From the NCBI GenBank assembly GCA_020637895.1, contig JACKJP010000017.1, forward strand, positions 15,108 through 79,107: a DNA stretch of 64,000 bases. The letters run 5' to 3'. The position numbers and the translations under genes are program-made. The notes under the pieces are model-generated. The model had not been told where the DNA came from and did not search any database. It saw nothing but the letters and a program-made list of their open reading frames with translations. The stretch comes from Rhodobiaceae bacterium (lineage in GTDB: Bacteria > Pseudomonadota > Alphaproteobacteria > Rhizobiales > Tepidamorphaceae). This document shows, one piece after another, positions 1-8,216 of this stretch (the stretch's first letter is position 1; every line of letters begins with the position of its first letter).

Positions 1-438
1 AAGCTTCGCGAATTTGAGGTGAGGATCGAAAAATGTCGCGTCCTCCGAGCAAATCGCGATATCCGCCTCATTCAGCCAGTAGAATGCCCCCCCCGCGGCC
101 ATGCCGTGAACGGCGACAACGAACGGCTTCCACACGCGGTTGCTCTTGGGGCCCAGGAAGTCACCCGGATCGTCGTAATCGAAGGGTGCGGGCATCTCCC
201 CTTCCGCCCGCCAGCCCGTCCGAATATCGACACCCGTGCAGAATGCTTTCCCTTCTGCCGCGCGCAGCACAACGCAGCGCACCTGTTCCGCATGGCGTGT
301 TTCGTTCCACAACCGTTCAAAATCGCGGATCATGGCATTGTCGAAGGCATTCGCCTTGCTGGCCTGATTCAGAGTGACAGTCAGCACCCCGTCTTTCAGG
401 TCCACCAGAATCGTAGTGAAGGCGCTCTGATCAAACAT
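1..438 (-). CDS. Enoyl-CoA hydratase/isomerase (crotonase) family protein, 3'-truncated by the window edge
   Basis: The first 146 residues of a crotonase-fold protein are present; the reading frame is open to base 1, so the C-terminal part lies outside the window. The N-terminal strand pattern is typical, with AFCTGVD near residue 68 forming the first oxyanion loop and GMAAGGAFYW near residue 114 the second. Both glutamates of classical hydratases appear replaced (Tyr in the GGAF loop, His in the FFDPH segment), so it may be an isomerase or a hydrolase-like member rather than a simple hydratase. It shares the minus strand with the DUF35 gene upstream and is probably co-transcribed with it. 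Family assignment is firm; the reaction is not. Confidence 0.85.
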   Translation of the reverse strand, partial: MFDQSAFTTILVDLKDGVLTVTLNQASKANAFDNAMIRDFERLWNETRHAEQVRCVVLRAAEGKAFCTGVDIRTGWRAEGEMPAPFDYDDPGDFLGPKSNRVWKPFVVAVHGMAAGGAFYWLNEADIAICSEDATFFDPHLKFAKL

Positions 439-487
439 TCACTATCCCTATCAGTTGAAGCGAGCGGCACCAGCTTCACAATTCTTC

Positions 488-937
488 CTATTCAGGGGCT
501 AAATCGCAAAGGTTATCGGGTTCGAAAAGAACAAGCCAGGTGTCCTCGACATTTTCAAAGACGACGCGCAACGGCATTCCGATATACAAAGCAGTGAAAT
601 CGCAATTCACGATATTGGTGGTAAGGTTGAGCCCGGGTTGTTCCGTCAGCGTTACAAGTCCGATCACGAACGGGTCGTCCAGTCCCTTGAACCACCTCTG
701 GCGATTGATGGTCCAGCTTTCGAGCGTGGCCTTGCCTGAGACAGCCTCCGGTGCGACGTCTCGTGAGTGACAGCGCGGGCAGGCTTCGCGGTGTGGGTGA
801 ATGTAATGGCGGCAATCGCGACAACGTGTGATCCGTAATTCTCCGTCGGCACCGCAGCGCCAGAACTCCCCCTTGGCACCATCTTGAATTACCGGCAGGT
901 AGCGGCGCGGTGGCGCATTTTCGAGATTTTGTTTCAT
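488..937 (-). CDS. OB-fold zinc-ribbon protein (DUF35 family, ChsH2-C-like)
   Basis: A 149-residue protein with an N-terminal rubredoxin-like zinc ribbon (Cys39, Cys42, Cys53, Cys56 as two CxxC pairs) followed by a small beta-rich OB fold. DUF35 proteins are non-catalytic partners of thiolase-fold enzymes; in steroid side-chain degradation the DUF35 part of ChsH2 binds the aldolase Ltp2. Here the gene is divergent from an Ltp2-like gene starting 230 bp away, which supports that pairing. It probably folds with the 1168-2358 product to form the active cleavage complex. Family recognition comes from the Cys pattern and size; the partner assignment is inference from gene order. Confidence 0.88.
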   Translation of the reverse strand: MKQNLENAPPRRYLPVIQDGAKGEFWRCGADGELRITRCRDCRHYIHPHREACPRCHSRDVAPEAVSGKATLESWTINRQRWFKGLDDPFVIGLVTLTEQPGLNLTTNIVNCDFTALYIGMPLRVVFENVEDTWLVLFEPDNLCDLAPE

Positions 938-1167
938 GATTGCCGACCTGTCTTCTCGGTTTCCATAGCGTTAAGCCTGCGCGAATGCGCACACTTGCGC
1001 AACTTTGGAAATCCGGCAGGAAGATCGCGTACAGGGCGCTTCACGGCCCGTTTCGCCAAGGAAATGGAGAGATGCACCGATATCGCGCCCAATACATATG
1101 GCGATTGAGACACGGTTTCTGAGAGGAGAAGCGGGCTCCCGGATTTGACGGACACGGATAAACACGA

Positions 1168-2358
1168 ATGCCAATCAGAAATGGAACGATCGAAGCCGCC
1201 ATCACTGGTGCTGGCATGTGCGCTCCCGGCCGTGAGAACGTGCGCCCAATCATGGATGTTATGCTGGATGCTGTGGAAGAGGCATTGGCAGACGCGGGAC
1301 TGACATTGGCGGAAATAGACGGAATCGCGACCTTTCCGTTGCGCGCCTCTTACAAGAACGATTCCCCGATCGACGTGACCGAACTGAAGGAAACGTTGGG
1401 ACTCGACGTCAATCATTACTCCGGAGGAGTGGAAGGTCCGGCGCAATTCACCTCGATCTTTGACGCGGTCGGCGCGATCACGTCAGGTCAGGCGCGTCAT
1501 GTGCTGTGCTACCGAACTTTGGCACAGTATACCCAACAACTGCAGGATCGCGCCAATCCGCGCAAACCGTCCGACGGGTTCGAGCGGGTCACTGGGAAGT
1601 GGATGTACCACCGCCCCTTCAACGTCATTTCTCCGGTTGCCTGCACCGCGATGATGTTCCGTCGTCATATGCACGAGTTCGGTACGACCAAAAGACAGCT
1701 GGGCGATTTTGTCCTGAACACGCGCAACAATGCGCGGAAGAATCCACGCGCGGTCTACCGCGGTCCGATGAGTATGGACGACTACATGGGTGCTCGGATG
1801 ATATGCGATCCCCTTGGCTTGTATGACTGTGATGCCCTGCTTGATGCCTCCACGGTCATCATAGTTTCCCGTCTCGACGCGGCCCGCGATACGCGCAAGA
1901 CACCATTAGTGATCGAAGGTTTTTCCGGAAGAATCGGCGGTCGCTATAGCTGGGACCAGTTCGAACCCAAATGGGGCATGATGGCCCTTGAAAACGGACC
2001 GCACCTTTGGAAGTCGACCGATTTCAAGCCAGCTGACGTTCGTGTCGCCAATCTCTATGACGGCTTCAGCCCCCAGGCGCTGGTGTGGCTCGAGGCGCTG
2101 GGTTTTTGCGGGCACGGCGAAAGTGGTCCTTTCGTCGAAGGAGGAAACCGGATCGGGCTGGATGGCGAACTTCCGCTGAATACCGGCGGTGGCCAGCTGT
2201 CCGGTGGGCGCATGCACGGCTACGGTTTGTTGTGGGAGACGTGCATCCAGATGTGGGGGGAGGGCGGGGAACGGCAGGTCCCCGGCGACGTGAACCTCGG
2301 AATAGCCGCGGCCGGCGGTGGTCCGCTGGCGGCCAGCATATTGTTACGGCGCGACTAG
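1168..2358 (+). CDS. Thiolase-fold lipid-transfer protein, Ltp2-like retro-aldolase candidate
   Basis: A 396-residue thiolase-superfamily protein of the SCP-x/Ltp type. The nucleophilic Cys region of true thiolases is absent: HYSGG near residues 83-87 has no Cys. The usual HDCF motif is LYDGF (Tyr297, Asp298), and the C-terminal motif is GGRMHGYG with Tyr352. From memory, Ltp2 retro-aldolases use two tyrosines at nearly these positions (about 294 and 344), so the pattern fits carbon-carbon cleavage of a beta-hydroxyacyl-CoA better than thiolysis. The DUF35 gene opposite is its likely partner. The stop codon overlaps the convergent MDR gene by four bases. Function as an aldolase is inference; the superfamily is clear. 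Confidence 0.87.
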   Translation: MPIRNGTIEAAITGAGMCAPGRENVRPIMDVMLDAVEEALADAGLTLAEIDGIATFPLRASYKNDSPIDVTELKETLGLDVNHYSGGVEGPAQFTSIFDAVGAITSGQARHVLCYRTLAQYTQQLQDRANPRKPSDGFERVTGKWMYHRPFNVISPVACTAMMFRRHMHEFGTTKRQLGDFVLNTRNNARKNPRAVYRGPMSMDDYMGARMICDPLGLYDCDALLDASTVIIVSRLDAARDTRKTPLVIEGFSGRIGGRYSWDQFEPKWGMMALENGPHLWKSTDFKPADVRVANLYDGFSPQALVWLEALGFCGHGESGPFVEGGNRIGLDGELPLNTGGGQLSGGRMHGYGLLWETCIQMWGEGGERQVPGDVNLGIAAAGGGPLAASILLRRD

Positions 2359-3377
2359 GTCGTATTGTATTTTGGCGCATCCATCGTGGTTCGATCCATT
2401 GTCAGAACCGTCTTGCCAAGTCCGATGCCGGAGCCGGCGTGTTCGAGGGCATCGCGAAATCGTTCAAGTGGAAACTCCTCGACCGGTGGCGGTGGAAATG
2501 AACCGTCGGCAATCCATTGGCGTAGCAGGTTGCGGTTGACTTCGGCCTTATCGGGCTCGCGGAGATTGAAGTTTCGGATGTCGACCCCCACCAGAGCGGC
2601 TCCCTTGAGCAACGGCAGATTGGCTTTCAATCGGGGGATCTCGCCGCCAACGAATCCTATCACGAGGTGTCGTCCACCCCAGCTAATGCTGCGGAAGGCA
2701 GGTTCGAACAGGAGGCCGCAAACCGGGTCGAAGATAATGTCTGGTCCGGTTCCTCCGCAGGCTTCGACCATCCGTTGGCGCCAGTCGTCAGGGTCGGTGT
2801 CGACGGCGCCCGCAGCTCCGAGACCGAGTGCGAAGTCACGCTTCTCTTGCGTGGACGCCACGGCGATTGCCCGGGCGCCGAGAATATTTGCGACCGTTAC
2901 CGCAGCACTTCCGACACCGCCCGCAGCGCCAAACACGAGCACTGTATCGTTCGACCCCGCTCCCCCGCGATTTTTCAGCGCATACAGCGCGGTGAGCGCA
3001 TTTACGCGGATACTGGCGGCTTGGGCGAAGCTCATCGCATCCGGCAGTTTGGCAAGATGGGGCGCGGGAGCAATTGTGAAGTCGGCAAATCCGGATTGCA
3101 CCGAAACGAGCACCAGAACCCGATCGCCGACGCAAACACTGTCCACGCCATCACCCAGCGCATCCACCGTGCCGGCCACTTCCACCCCGGGCACAAAAGG
3201 CACTGTCGCGGTTGCCTGATACCGCCCGGTGGCGTGTAATGCATCGACATGGCCAACTCCGCATGCGGCTACTCGTAGCCGCACTTCGCCCGGCCCTGGC
3301 ACGGGTATCGGCATGTCTACGATCGAATAGGCATCGAGTTCGCGGGCTGTTTCGGTTCGTACAGTCCTGTTGTGCAT
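2355..3377 (-). CDS. Zinc-independent MDR-family alcohol dehydrogenase/quinone oxidoreductase-like protein
   Basis: A 340-residue medium-chain dehydrogenase/reductase. The N-terminal GroES-like domain shows PGPGEVRLRVAACGVGHVD and PGVEVAGTV; the Rossmann part carries FGAAGGVGSAAV for NADPH binding. The cysteine/histidine ligands of structural and catalytic zinc are not evident, which places it with the quinone oxidoreductase/enoyl reductase branch (QOR-like). It would reduce an enone or enoyl-CoA double bond or a quinone using NADPH in the cytosol. It converges on the Ltp2-like gene with a 4-bp overlap and is divergent from the operon starting at 3599. The exact substrate cannot be read from sequence. 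Confidence 0.88.
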   Translation of the reverse strand: MHNRTVRTETARELDAYSIVDMPIPVPGPGEVRLRVAACGVGHVDALHATGRYQATATVPFVPGVEVAGTVDALGDGVDSVCVGDRVLVLVSVQSGFADFTIAPAPHLAKLPDAMSFAQAASIRVNALTALYALKNRGGAGSNDTVLVFGAAGGVGSAAVTVANILGARAIAVASTQEKRDFALGLGAAGAVDTDPDDWRQRMVEACGGTGPDIIFDPVCGLLFEPAFRSISWGGRHLVIGFVGGEIPRLKANLPLLKGAALVGVDIRNFNLREPDKAEVNRNLLRQWIADGSFPPPPVEEFPLERFRDALEHAGSGIGLGKTVLTMDRTTMDAPKYNTT

Positions 3378-3546
3378 AACGATAACGTCCTCCCGGTCCG
3401 TCTGGGCAAGAGCCTAACGGCGCAATCGGGTGCTGGACCATGTGAGATCGGGAGGACCAAGTATCAGGTCACCTGAATTGGACAAAAAGCCTGGAATTCT
3501 GCCGTTCTTGAACCCCTTGTTCATCTCTCGTGAGAACCGTCGTTCT

Positions 3547-3563
3547 ATTGACGATTCGTCAGT
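3547..3563. promoter_or_regulatory. Putative operator, copy 1 of the ACTGAYG-N3-CRTCAGT repeat
   Basis: ATTGACG-ATT-CGTCAGT is a 7+7 inverted repeat with a 3-bp spacer and matches 13 of 14 arm positions of the consensus built from the other copies in this window. It ends 35 bp before the preferred GTG start of the crotonase/CoA-transferase operon. I could not place a clean -35/-10 pair around it. Confidence 0.6.
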
Positions 3564-3598
3564 TATGACTAGTGTGAACGGTCTTGGAAGGATCAGGC

Positions 3599-4381
3599 GT
3601 GCGCGAGTTCCAACGTATCAGTTACGAGCGAGACGGACCATTCGCGATCGTCACGATCAGACGCCCGGAGGCGCGCAATGCGCTAGATAATCTTGCTAAT
3701 ATCGAACTGGGTGAGGCCTTTGACGCGTTCGCTGAGGATGACGACGCATGGGTCGCGATTATTACCGGGGAGGGCGACAAGGCTTTCTGCGCAGGGAACG
3801 ACATGAAGGCGCGTGCGCGCGGGGAAGAGCTTACCAAGGACAAGTGGTCCGGTGGCTTCGGCGGCCTTGCCAGCCGCCATGACCTGTTCAAGCCGGTCAT
3901 CTGCGCGGCGAACGGCTCCGCATTTGGCGGGGGGTTCGAAATTGTTCTCGCCTGCGACATCGTGATCGCGGCCGACCATGCGCGCTTCGGACTTCCGGAG
4001 GTCAGGTTCGGCCAACTGGCCGGGGCCGGCGGCGCTCATCGCCTTCCTCGCTCTGTTGCATGGCAGCGGGCCATGGGCATGTTGCTCACGGGGGACGATA
4101 TTGATTCCGAAACCGCCGCCGAATGGGGTTTCGTCAACGAGGTCGTGCCGGCCGTGAAGTTGATGGAAACCGCCAGACGCTGGGCAGAACGAATTGCGGA
4201 GAATGCGCCACTGGCAGTGCGGGCGACGAAAGAAACTGCGATGTGCGGGCTTTCGCGCGCCCTGTCCGAAGTGATCGACCATTCCTTTCCGGGTCGCGAC
4301 ACTTTGCGGACATCAGAAGACTTCAAGGAAGGGCCCCGGGCCTTCGCCGCAAAGCGCAAGCCACAGTGGAAAGGCCGATGA
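3599..4381 (+). CDS. Enoyl-CoA hydratase (crotonase family) with both catalytic glutamates
   Basis: First gene of a long plus-strand operon. I prefer the GTG at 3599 over the upstream TTG at 3584 because GGAAGG lies just ahead of it; this gives 260 residues. Oxyanion loops are AFCAGND (63-69) and GSAFGGGFE (106-114). Glu114 and Glu134 (in FGLPEVRFG) occupy the positions of the two catalytic glutamates of rat mitochondrial hydratase, so it should hydrate a trans-2-enoyl-CoA to the 3-hydroxyacyl-CoA. It overlaps the next crotonase by ATGA, implying translational coupling. An operator-like inverted repeat sits upstream at 3547-3563. Confidence 0.9.
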   Translation: MREFQRISYERDGPFAIVTIRRPEARNALDNLANIELGEAFDAFAEDDDAWVAIITGEGDKAFCAGNDMKARARGEELTKDKWSGGFGGLASRHDLFKPVICAANGSAFGGGFEIVLACDIVIAADHARFGLPEVRFGQLAGAGGAHRLPRSVAWQRAMGMLLTGDDIDSETAAEWGFVNEVVPAVKLMETARRWAERIAENAPLAVRATKETAMCGLSRALSEVIDHSFPGRDTLRTSEDFKEGPRAFAAKRKPQWKGR

Positions 4382-5196
4382 CCGGAGGAGAGGAAAAGGC
4401 AGATGACGCCGGCCACGTGATCGTATCGGTTGAAGGGCCGATCCTGACGGTCCGGCTCAACCGGCCCGAAAAGCTCAATGCGTTGACGCTCGGCATGCAT
4501 CAGGGACTGCAGGCAGCCCTGGACCGCTTCGCGGAGGATCCAGCGCTCAGGATTGCCATCCTGACGGCGACTGGTCGTGCCTTCTGCGCAGGTTCTGACG
4601 TCAAGGATGCAGCGGTGCGGCGCGCGCGGGGAGAGCGCGCGCTCGTCCTGCCGCGGTCCGGATATGGCGGCATCGTCGAGCGGTTCGACCTGAACAAGCC
4701 GGTTATCGCCGCAGTCAATGGCGATGCCCTTGGCGGCGGTTTTGAACTGGCGTTGGCCTGCGATCTTATCGTTGCAGTGGAGGGTGCCGGCTTTTCCCTG
4801 CCGGAGGCGAAGCTGGGCCTGGTTGCCATAGGCGGCGGGCCGCATCGGCTGGTTCGGGCCATCGGTGCCAAGCGGACGATGGACATTGCGCTGACCGGTC
4901 GCCGGGTCGATGCCATCGAGGGACTGGCGCTCGGTTTCGTAAATCGCGTCGTGCTTGCAAATGAACTGTCGGCTACCTGTCGCGAGATCGCCGAGGTCCT
5001 CCTGCAGTGCGGCCCGAAGGCGCTGGCAGCTGCGAAGCAACTGGTCGACACCACGCTTTCGTTCTCGTCGTTACAGGAAGCCATTGCCGGACAGGAACGC
5101 CTTACCGCCATGCAGGTATGGCGTGATAGCGACGAGGGCAGCGAAGGAATCAATGCGTTCGCCCAAAAGTCCCCGCCGCGATGGACGACCGGATGA
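4378..5196 (+). CDS. Enoyl-CoA hydratase (crotonase family), second copy in operon
   Basis: A 272-residue crotonase whose start ATG overlaps the stop of the preceding crotonase (ATGA). Longer in-frame extensions run back into that gene and are rejected. Motifs AFCAGSD (68-74), ALGGGFE and SLPEAKLG place Glu123 and Glu143 at the catalytic positions, so an active hydratase is expected. It differs clearly from its neighbour, for instance by an arginine-rich insertion after residue 80, and is likely a paralogue acting on a different chain length or later turn of the same beta-oxidation. It is followed by the fused CoA-transferase with a short overlap. Confidence 0.9.
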   Translation: MTGGEEKADDAGHVIVSVEGPILTVRLNRPEKLNALTLGMHQGLQAALDRFAEDPALRIAILTATGRAFCAGSDVKDAAVRRARGERALVLPRSGYGGIVERFDLNKPVIAAVNGDALGGGFELALACDLIVAVEGAGFSLPEAKLGLVAIGGGPHRLVRAIGAKRTMDIALTGRRVDAIEGLALGFVNRVVLANELSATCREIAEVLLQCGPKALAAAKQLVDTTLSFSSLQEAIAGQERLTAMQVWRDSDEGSEGINAFAQKSPPRWTTG

Positions 5197-7385
5197 CGCA
5201 GCTGCCATTCCACGATCTTCGGGTGATCGATTGCGCAACCGGTCTTGCCGGATCGGTTGCGGCGATGATGCTGGGACAAATGGGTGCGGAGGTTGTGAAG
5301 ATTGAGCCGCGCGGCGGTGATCCGGCACGTGGCTCGGCTGGTTTCGCGACATGGAACCAGGGCAAACGCAGCATTGGACTCGATATCGCGAAGGATCGCG
5401 CCGAACTCTCGCAATTGCTCACAGGAGCGGATGCCCTCGTTTACGAACCGGGTTTCCCGCAAGGTCTGCTGGAGAATGCGCCGCACCTCATAACCAGCTG
5501 CGTTCGCCCGGTTCCCGAGGGCTTCGATTGCGAGCACGAACTGCCCTCCGACGACTTCGTCGTAATGGCCGCCGTCGGATTGCTAGACGAGCAGCCAGCT
5601 ACCAATCGCGATGGTCCCGCCTTCATCCACTTGCCTTTCGGCAGCTATTGCGCCGCGTGGCTTGCCGCGATCGGTATCGCTGCACGCTTGGTGTCACGAC
5701 AGCGTGGCGGCATGCCCGGGATGGTGGATACCAGCATACTGCAAGGAGCACTGGTCCCTTCGATGATGCTCTGGCGTGTGGCCCAGCGGCCCACCGATGG
5801 GCTCGAAGGCCGCATCGACAAGCGCGTCCTTCCGTCGATTTTCGAATGTGCCGACGGCGTATGGATCCATATCATGAAAAACGCGGACCATACGCCGCTG
5901 ATGAAGCGACTGCTCGACGAGATGGGACCGAAGGTTGTCGCTGCCGAGAACGCAAAGTGGCTGGCGCACTTTCGATATCACAACTGGGGCGCAAACGCGC
6001 GCGCCTTCAAGAGCAGGCCGAGCGCGGAATGGCTTGCCGATTTGTGGGCTTCGGACATTCCGGCGCAACCTGCACTCCCCATGGGCGAACTCTATTGCGA
6101 CGCCCAGGCGCAAGCCAATCGCTACGTTATGCACGTCGATGACCCGGACATCGGGCGCGTCCGCCTGCCCGGCACCCCTGTGACCATCGAGCCGCCTGCC
6201 CGCGCCGGGGTGGCGGTTGCAAAATTTAACGCAGACCGCGACGACTGTCTGGCAGGCCGGCAGCCTCTCGCCTTCCCGATGCCTACCAGGCCATCCGATG
6301 CCTTGCCCCTCGAAGGGATCCGGATTGTGGACTTCGGCAACTATCTGGCGGGGCCGCTTTCCGTCATGCTGTTGGCCGATCTGGGGGCGGATGTCGTCAA
6401 GGTCGAGCCGCCCGGCGGCGACCCGATGCGCGCAAACGAGTCGGCATTCCTGGGATGCCAACGCGGAAAGCGGTCCATCGAACTCGACCTGCGGGATCAG
6501 CGTTCGCGACCGGTGGTTCGGGCGCTGATTGAGCAGGCCGATATCGTGCATCACAACATCCGATTGCCCACTGCGGAGAAGCTGGGCCTCGGCTACGAGG
6601 AACTGCGGGCCATCAACCCACGCATCGTGTTTGGCCATGTCAGCGCCTACGGCCCGGTCGGTGACCGTCGCTTTTGGCCAGGTTATGACCAGCTGTTCCA
6701 GGCCTCGACCGGATGGGAACTCGCGCACGCCGGATCGGGCAATCGTCCTGCGTGGCTCCGTTTCGGAATGATGGATCACTTGTGCGCCGCTTCGCTCGCC
6801 TTCGGCCTGCTGGCGGCACTCTATCGCCGGGAACGGACCGGGGAGGGCAGCGAAGTGGCGGCCTCTCTGCTTGGCGCAAGCATCCTTACTATGTCGGAAG
6901 TCGCAATGCGTTCCGACGGCGATCTGACCGTCCGGTTCGGCGACCTTGATAGTGAACAGACGGGTGCGTCTCCTGGCCGCCGGTTGACCCGATGCAGCGA
7001 TGGATGGATCGCCTTTGCCGGGCCGGACGATACCGCTCCCGATCGGTCTGTGACCGCCGCTCTGCCTTGCGAGGCGGTTATCGAATGTCTGCGCGAGAGA
7101 GGGTTCGCGGCTGTGAGAGTACCGCAAGGAGCGGGCAGGACATTCTTGACCGATCCGGCGAATGAGGCGCTTGGGCTGGTCACGCGGTACAATCACCCGA
7201 TCTATGGTGAACTTCGCCATCCCGGAGCGTTCTGGAACATGGGGCCGGTGCGCGTCGGCTCCCGCCGCGCTCCTCCGATGCTCGACCAGCACCGGGGAGA
7301 GATTTTGGCCGAACTCGGCATTGGTGATCCGCGTGCAGGATCGGTTGCGCCGGGCACTGGCTTCGACGCGAGGGCATCCGCATGA
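5181..7385 (+). CDS. Tandem (fused) family III CoA-transferase, CaiB/BaiF type, with one degenerate half
   Basis: 734 residues, about twice the size of a family III CoA-transferase. Residues 1 to about 370 and about 375-734 are two copies: each begins with a LRVIDCATGLAG- or IRIVDFGNYLAG-like strand, then GADVVKVEPPGGDPMR-type and GKRSIELDL-type segments. The catalytic aspartate is kept in the first copy (Asp183 in GMVDTSI) but is Ala560 in the second (EVAASLL). The protein would thus be an internal pseudo-heterodimer with one acylating site, transferring CoA to a carboxylic acid. The start may instead be the ATG at 5193, which overlaps the upstream stop as ATGA. The downstream SDR also overlaps as ATGA. 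Confidence 0.9.
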   Translation: MDDRMTQLPFHDLRVIDCATGLAGSVAAMMLGQMGAEVVKIEPRGGDPARGSAGFATWNQGKRSIGLDIAKDRAELSQLLTGADALVYEPGFPQGLLENAPHLITSCVRPVPEGFDCEHELPSDDFVVMAAVGLLDEQPATNRDGPAFIHLPFGSYCAAWLAAIGIAARLVSRQRGGMPGMVDTSILQGALVPSMMLWRVAQRPTDGLEGRIDKRVLPSIFECADGVWIHIMKNADHTPLMKRLLDEMGPKVVAAENAKWLAHFRYHNWGANARAFKSRPSAEWLADLWASDIPAQPALPMGELYCDAQAQANRYVMHVDDPDIGRVRLPGTPVTIEPPARAGVAVAKFNADRDDCLAGRQPLAFPMPTRPSDALPLEGIRIVDFGNYLAGPLSVMLLADLGADVVKVEPPGGDPMRANESAFLGCQRGKRSIELDLRDQRSRPVVRALIEQADIVHHNIRLPTAEKLGLGYEELRAINPRIVFGHVSAYGPVGDRRFWPGYDQLFQASTGWELAHAGSGNRPAWLRFGMMDHLCAASLAFGLLAALYRRERTGEGSEVAASLLGASILTMSEVAMRSDGDLTVRFGDLDSEQTGASPGRRLTRCSDGWIAFAGPDDTAPDRSVTAALPCEAVIECLRERGFAAVRVPQGAGRTFLTDPANEALGLVTRYNHPIYGELRHPGAFWNMGPVRVGSRRAPPMLDQHRGEILAELGIGDPRAGSVAPGTGFDARASA

Positions 7386-8176
7386 GACTCGAAGGTAAGA
7401 GCGCGCTTGTAACCGGCGCGTCGCGCGGCCTGGGGTTTGCCATCGCGCAGTGCTTCGCGGCCCAAGGCGCGACGGTCACCATGCTTGCCCGTGGTGCGGA
7501 TGAGTTAGAAAAGGCAGCGGCCGGGATCGGTGAGCGTGCTTTCGCACTTGCATGCGACATCGGCGATCCGCACGCCGTGCGCCGGGTTTTCAGACAGATC
7601 GAGGCGCGATCCGGCGGACTCGACATCCTGGTCAACAATGCAGCTTTGGCCACACCCAACCCGATTGCGGACGCGCGGGATAGCGATGTCCAGATGGAGG
7701 TCGCGGTCAATGTCCTCGGACCGCTCTACTGTTCCCGCGAAGCGATCCCCCTGATGCGCGCGCGTGGTGGTGGCGATATCGTCAACATCAGCTCGGAATC
7801 GGTTCACAACCCGTATCCTCATCTTGGCGTCTATGCAGCGACCAAGTCGGCGCTGGAGACATTATCTGCAGTACTGCGACAGGAACTCGCTGACGAACAT
7901 ATCCGGGTCACGACTTATCGTTCGGGCAACGTGCGGGGTACCTTCAGCCGCAGCTGGTCCGACGAGGCGCGCACCCGGGCCCGAACTGCGGCTCGCGACG
8001 CCGGCTTCTATAACCAGTCCGGCGCCCAAATCGAACCGGACATCGCCGCCGAAGCGATCCTCAACGTGGTGACCCTGCCACGCGAAGCGCAGATCGACTT
8101 GATCGAGCTGCGCGGCGTCCAGCCGACCAGTGAGACCATTGCGGCGCGCATGGCAGCGGACCCTTCAAGGGTCTGA
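7382..8176 (+). CDS. Short-chain dehydrogenase/reductase (classical SDR)
   Basis: 264 residues with the classical SDR layout: TGASRGLG at 13-20 for NAD(P), NNAA for the central strand, a serine in NISSES and the YAATK catalytic Tyr/Lys pair. The C-terminal part is divergent (a WSDEAR segment and an unusual YRSGN in place of the common APG), so the substrate pocket is probably specialised. It is coupled to the CoA-transferase by an ATGA overlap and followed 40 bp later by an aldehyde dehydrogenase, consistent with sequential oxidation of an alcohol to an aldehyde and acid, or with 3-hydroxyacyl-CoA oxidation. The reaction direction is not determinable. Confidence 0.88.
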   Translation: MRLEGKSALVTGASRGLGFAIAQCFAAQGATVTMLARGADELEKAAAGIGERAFALACDIGDPHAVRRVFRQIEARSGGLDILVNNAALATPNPIADARDSDVQMEVAVNVLGPLYCSREAIPLMRARGGGDIVNISSESVHNPYPHLGVYAATKSALETLSAVLRQELADEHIRVTTYRSGNVRGTFSRSWSDEARTRARTAARDAGFYNQSGAQIEPDIAAEAILNVVTLPREAQIDLIELRGVQPTSETIAARMAADPSRV

Positions 8177-8216
8177 CCGACATTGCCCGATCGGGTCACT
8201 ATGCAAAGGAAATTAG

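Noticed and set aside
978..1000. Three TGCGC repeats in the DUF35/Ltp2-like divergent gap
   Set aside because: Unequal spacing (8 and 10 bp) and short length in GC-rich DNA; not distinguishable from chance.
488..2358. Assigning the island to steroid degradation on the strength of the Ltp2-like pair
   Set aside because: No ketosteroid dehydrogenase, 9-alpha-hydroxylase or ring-cleavage dioxygenase gene is visible, so only a wider alicyclic or branched substrate class is proposed.
5694..7292. A 532-residue minus-strand open frame
   Set aside because: It is antisense to the fused CoA-transferase, shows no family motif, and is explained by GC-rich codon structure.
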